From: Mucilaginibacter sp. | Lineage (GTDB): Bacteria > Bacteroidota > Bacteroidia > Sphingobacteriales > Sphingobacteriaceae | Length of the DNA: 8,317 nt | Reading direction: 5' to 3' | Assembly (NCBI GenBank): GCA_025934475.1 | Contig: JAICXZ010000097.1 | Span: 1-8,317 of the forward strand | Notes under the pieces: model-generated | The model's input: only the letters and a program-made list of their open reading frames with translations | What the model was told of the DNA's origin: nothing | Database searches by the model: none | Part shown: positions 7,201 to 8,317 of the stretch, piece after piece | Layout: each line of letters starts with the position of its first letter | Position numbering within the stretch: position 1 is the stretch's first letter | Position numbers and translations under genes: made by a program

Positions 7201-7419
7201 GCCGCATTCCTGCGCCTTAAAAACGTGCAGCTAGGCTACACACTGCCAAATGACGTTGTGTCAAGACTACACATTTCGGGCCTTCGCTTTTATGTAAGCG
7301 GGTTTAACTTGTTCACTATTTCCAAAGTTAAGGACTATGATCCTGAAGGCACAAACGGCTCCGGACAGTTTTACCCGGAACAACGCATAATTAACCTGGG
7401 TGCTAATGTCAAATTCTAA
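4213..7419 (+). CDS. SusC/RagA-type TonB-dependent outer-membrane transporter
   Basis: This is a complete 1068-residue SusC-family barrel, of typical length (about 950-1100). The basic N-terminus and hydrophobic stretch (about 18-29) form a signal peptide with a likely cleavage after YASA at residue 37. A carboxypeptidase-regulatory-like domain follows at about 53-125 (TGTVVDEKGVTLPGVSVAVK, then DASGRF). Next comes the conserved LNEVVVVGYGTQ region (132-143), then the plug, with ILIRGIQTT (195-203) and DPNDIESVSVLKDGSAAVYG (226-245). The rest is the 22-strand barrel, ending in NLGANVKF with a terminal Phe for insertion by the BAM machinery. An EF-hand-like loop has acidic residues D892, D894, D896, G897 and D903, a plausible Ca2+ site. 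A Ser/Gly/Asn-rich stretch (590-614) is probably a surface loop. No STN domain is present, so direct anti-sigma signalling by this protein is unlikely. It pairs with the SusD gene 7 nt downstream. The substrate cannot be deduced. Confidence 0.96.
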   Translation: MRKNLLKGFSPPRGKKRLLCLAVIALLSTNSKLYASAERHDNGAHTSPANALDVTVTGTVVDEKGVTLPGVSVAVKGTDKGTTTDASGRFTINVANENAVLVFTTVGYVTQERTIPANHVINIQLSPDSKSLNEVVVVGYGTQKKATLTGSISVVKGGDLVKSPQPNLSNSFAGRASGVIANNTSGEPGYDGSSILIRGIQTTGSNNVLVVVDGVPGQIGGLERLDPNDIESVSVLKDGSAAVYGNRAANGVILITTKHGKAGKPTISYSFNQGFSSPTRLPKMADAATYATIVNDISYYNNNAGGMNQVYSADQIQKFKDGSDPLNYPNTDWEKATLKNYALQNQHSLTLTGGTDDVKYFTSLGSIYQDGIYKNGATNYHQFSFRGNVDANVTKRFKIGLSLAGREEDRQFPTTGASSIFRTIYRSYPTSAPYYPNGLPTAGIDQVNPALAPTAIGGLNRNPTQVFNGILKGSYEIPGITGLSLDGFLSVDKSGAFDKAFYTPYTVYTYNSSTNTYTPGIEGGSNGLAYLYESQLNQSLITSNIKLNFVRQFGKHNVNAFVAYEQSKTDYNYFWAQRNNFQTSATPELSEGGTAASDATNGGSSSDNGTNGNGYPFYDYHRRSVISRIAYDFNEKYLLEGQLRADGSSLFAPGHQWGYFPSVSAGYRISKEDWFANSFKFIDDLKIRASYGVLGDDIISAYQYSDNYSFNNWVVLDNGNGATVQNGIDLTKLANPSITWETAKKTDIGINATFLKNFTLEAIYFSQKRSNILAYRNASLPGTSGIVNPYGSSPLVPAENIGKVNSGGFEGSLGYNHVGKFNWGISGNFTYAKSKVIYEDEAAGTIPYQAQTGHPLNTYLLYQAIGIFRSQAQLDATPHVPGAQVGDLIYADIDHDGKITNADQVRSKYGNIPQIVYGVNLNAGYKNFDLAVLFAGQAEVSQYVLPESGTIGNYYSTWADNAWSPTNPNGSYPKVSTRASSAVSGGQYNNTFWLNNAAFLRLKNVQLGYTLPNDVVSRLHISGLRFYVSGFNLFTISKVKDYDPEGTNGSGQFYPEQRIINLGANVKF

Positions 7420-7426
7420 AAGTATC

Positions 7427-8317
7427 ATGAAAACATTAAAATATAGAATCTGCTTCGCGGCACTTTTAGGCATTGCCCTGACCGCGTGTAAGAAAGATTT
7501 TTTACAAACCACGCCTACCGATAGGGTTTCAGGCAGTTCAGTAACCACAGACACTTCACTTTTTGAAGATTATGTATTGAACCGGTACCTCGGGGTAACG
7601 TTACAAAATAAGGAAGGGGACGGTTCGCCTCCGGGATTTGGACGAGGATTCGAATATGCTATGTGGAGTTCCGTTACCGACGAATCCATCTACACCAACA
7701 ATGACGGCAGTTGGGTATTGCAGCAAGGACAGCTTGCGGCCAATAACCTGGGTATTGCCGGTACTTTATGGGCAAGGAGCTATCGCAGCATTCGCGAATG
7801 TAACTATGCTTTGAGCATCATTAACGGTTTACCCCTCAGTGCAGGTCATAAAACCAGGCTGATCGGTGAACTGGAGTTTATCAGGGCATTCCGCTACCAG
7901 GATTTGATCCGCAACTATGGCGGGGTGGTTCTTATGGGTGATAAGGTGACTGAACTTAATAGTAATTTACAGGACCCAAGCCTCTTTAAACGCGCATCAT
8001 TGACCGATTGCTTTACTTATGTAACAGCTCAATTGGATGATGCAGCCTCAAAACTGCCGTTGAATAATGATGGTTCCTGGGCGCTTGGTCGTGCCACCAA
8101 AGGAGCTGCGCTCGCACTGAAATCGCGCTTGCTACTTTATGCTGCGAGCCCGCTGTACAACGCAGGCACATGGTCGGCTGCAGCAGCCGCAGCAAAAGCT
8201 GTGATCGATTTGGGCAAATATAGTCTTGATCAGAGTGGTTACTCGCAGCTGTTTTTGAACCCGAACAGCAACGAGATCATTTTCGAGCGCCTTTACTTCC
8301 CTAACACTGCGCCGCAT
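7427..8317 (+). CDS. SusD/RagB-type nutrient-binding outer-membrane lipoprotein, N-terminal part
   Basis: This open frame starts at ATG 7427, 7 nt after the susC stop, and runs off the window after 297 codons; the family is usually 450-650 residues. It starts with a lipoprotein signal peptide whose lipobox is LTAC, with lipidation at C21, followed by the familiar KKDFLQTTPTDRVS. TPR-like helices typical of SusD are visible: LWARSYRSIRECNYAL (114-129), GELEFIRAFRYQDLIRNYGG (147-166), and ATKGAALALKSRLLLYAASP (213-232). The protein should sit on the cell surface as a hinged lid over its SusC partner and help capture ligand. The adjacent gene order and tight spacing indicate one operon. The C-terminal half, which contributes much of the ligand site in SusD proteins, is not visible, so specificity is unknown. 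Confidence 0.95.
   Translation, partial: MKTLKYRICFAALLGIALTACKKDFLQTTPTDRVSGSSVTTDTSLFEDYVLNRYLGVTLQNKEGDGSPPGFGRGFEYAMWSSVTDESIYTNNDGSWVLQQGQLAANNLGIAGTLWARSYRSIRECNYALSIINGLPLSAGHKTRLIGELEFIRAFRYQDLIRNYGGVVLMGDKVTELNSNLQDPSLFKRASLTDCFTYVTAQLDDAASKLPLNNDGSWALGRATKGAALALKSRLLLYAASPLYNAGTWSAAAAAAKAVIDLGKYSLDQSGYSQLFLNPNSNEIIFERLYFPNTAPH

Noticed and set aside
1..8317. CRISPR arrays, tRNA or rRNA genes, insertion sequences
   Set aside because: I saw no regularly spaced long repeats, no tRNA-like cloverleaf or rRNA core sequence, and no transposase-like protein.

Overview
The window looks like a chromosomal stretch from a Bacteroidota bacterium, most likely a Sphingobacteriaceae member of the Mucilaginibacter/Pedobacter type. 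The main reasons are a SusC/SusD outer-membrane nutrient-uptake pair with a typical N-terminal carboxypeptidase-regulatory-like domain and SusC conserved motifs, start codons without strong Shine-Dalgarno sequences, moderate GC content, and intergenic spacers built from short reiterated words. The genus is an inference.

Layout: (1) Bases 1-280 hold the C-terminal end of a sulfite-oxidase-fold molybdopterin-dependent oxidoreductase. (2) A spacer of reiterated AAAGC-type words forming an inverted repeat leads into a GPH-family (MelB-like) MFS cation symporter at 391-1734. (3) That gene ends in a 13-bp perfect hairpin with tandem GTTGATT-type words, facing a convergent minus-strand pair. (4) The minus-strand pair reads DUF1365 protein (3890 to 3069), then a cyclopropane-fatty-acid-synthase-like SAM methyltransferase (3033 to 1795), and is probably one transcript. 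(5) A 322-bp divergent intergenic region carries a phased array of ACCCCTTT-type direct repeats on the susC side. (6) A complete SusC-type TonB-dependent transporter (4213-7419) is followed after 7 bases by the first 297 codons of a SusD-type lipoprotein, which runs off the right edge.

How the genes work together: SusC and SusD should form one outer-membrane uptake complex, with SusD as the surface lid that captures ligand and SusC as the TonB-powered barrel. The ligand cannot be read from the sequence. The DUF1365/CFA-like pair is a recognised lipid-modification partnership, but the CFA-like enzyme lacks two residues that I recall as bicarbonate-site residues in E. coli Cfa. It may therefore make a methylated lipid other than a plain cyclopropane. 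No direct functional link is visible between the lipid pair, the MFS symporter and the Sus pair.

The points most worth a second look are the altered active site of the CFA-like enzyme next to DUF1365 with no adjacent FAD oxidoreductase, the phased operator-like array upstream of susC, and the two word-reiteration hairpin elements that bracket the MFS gene.
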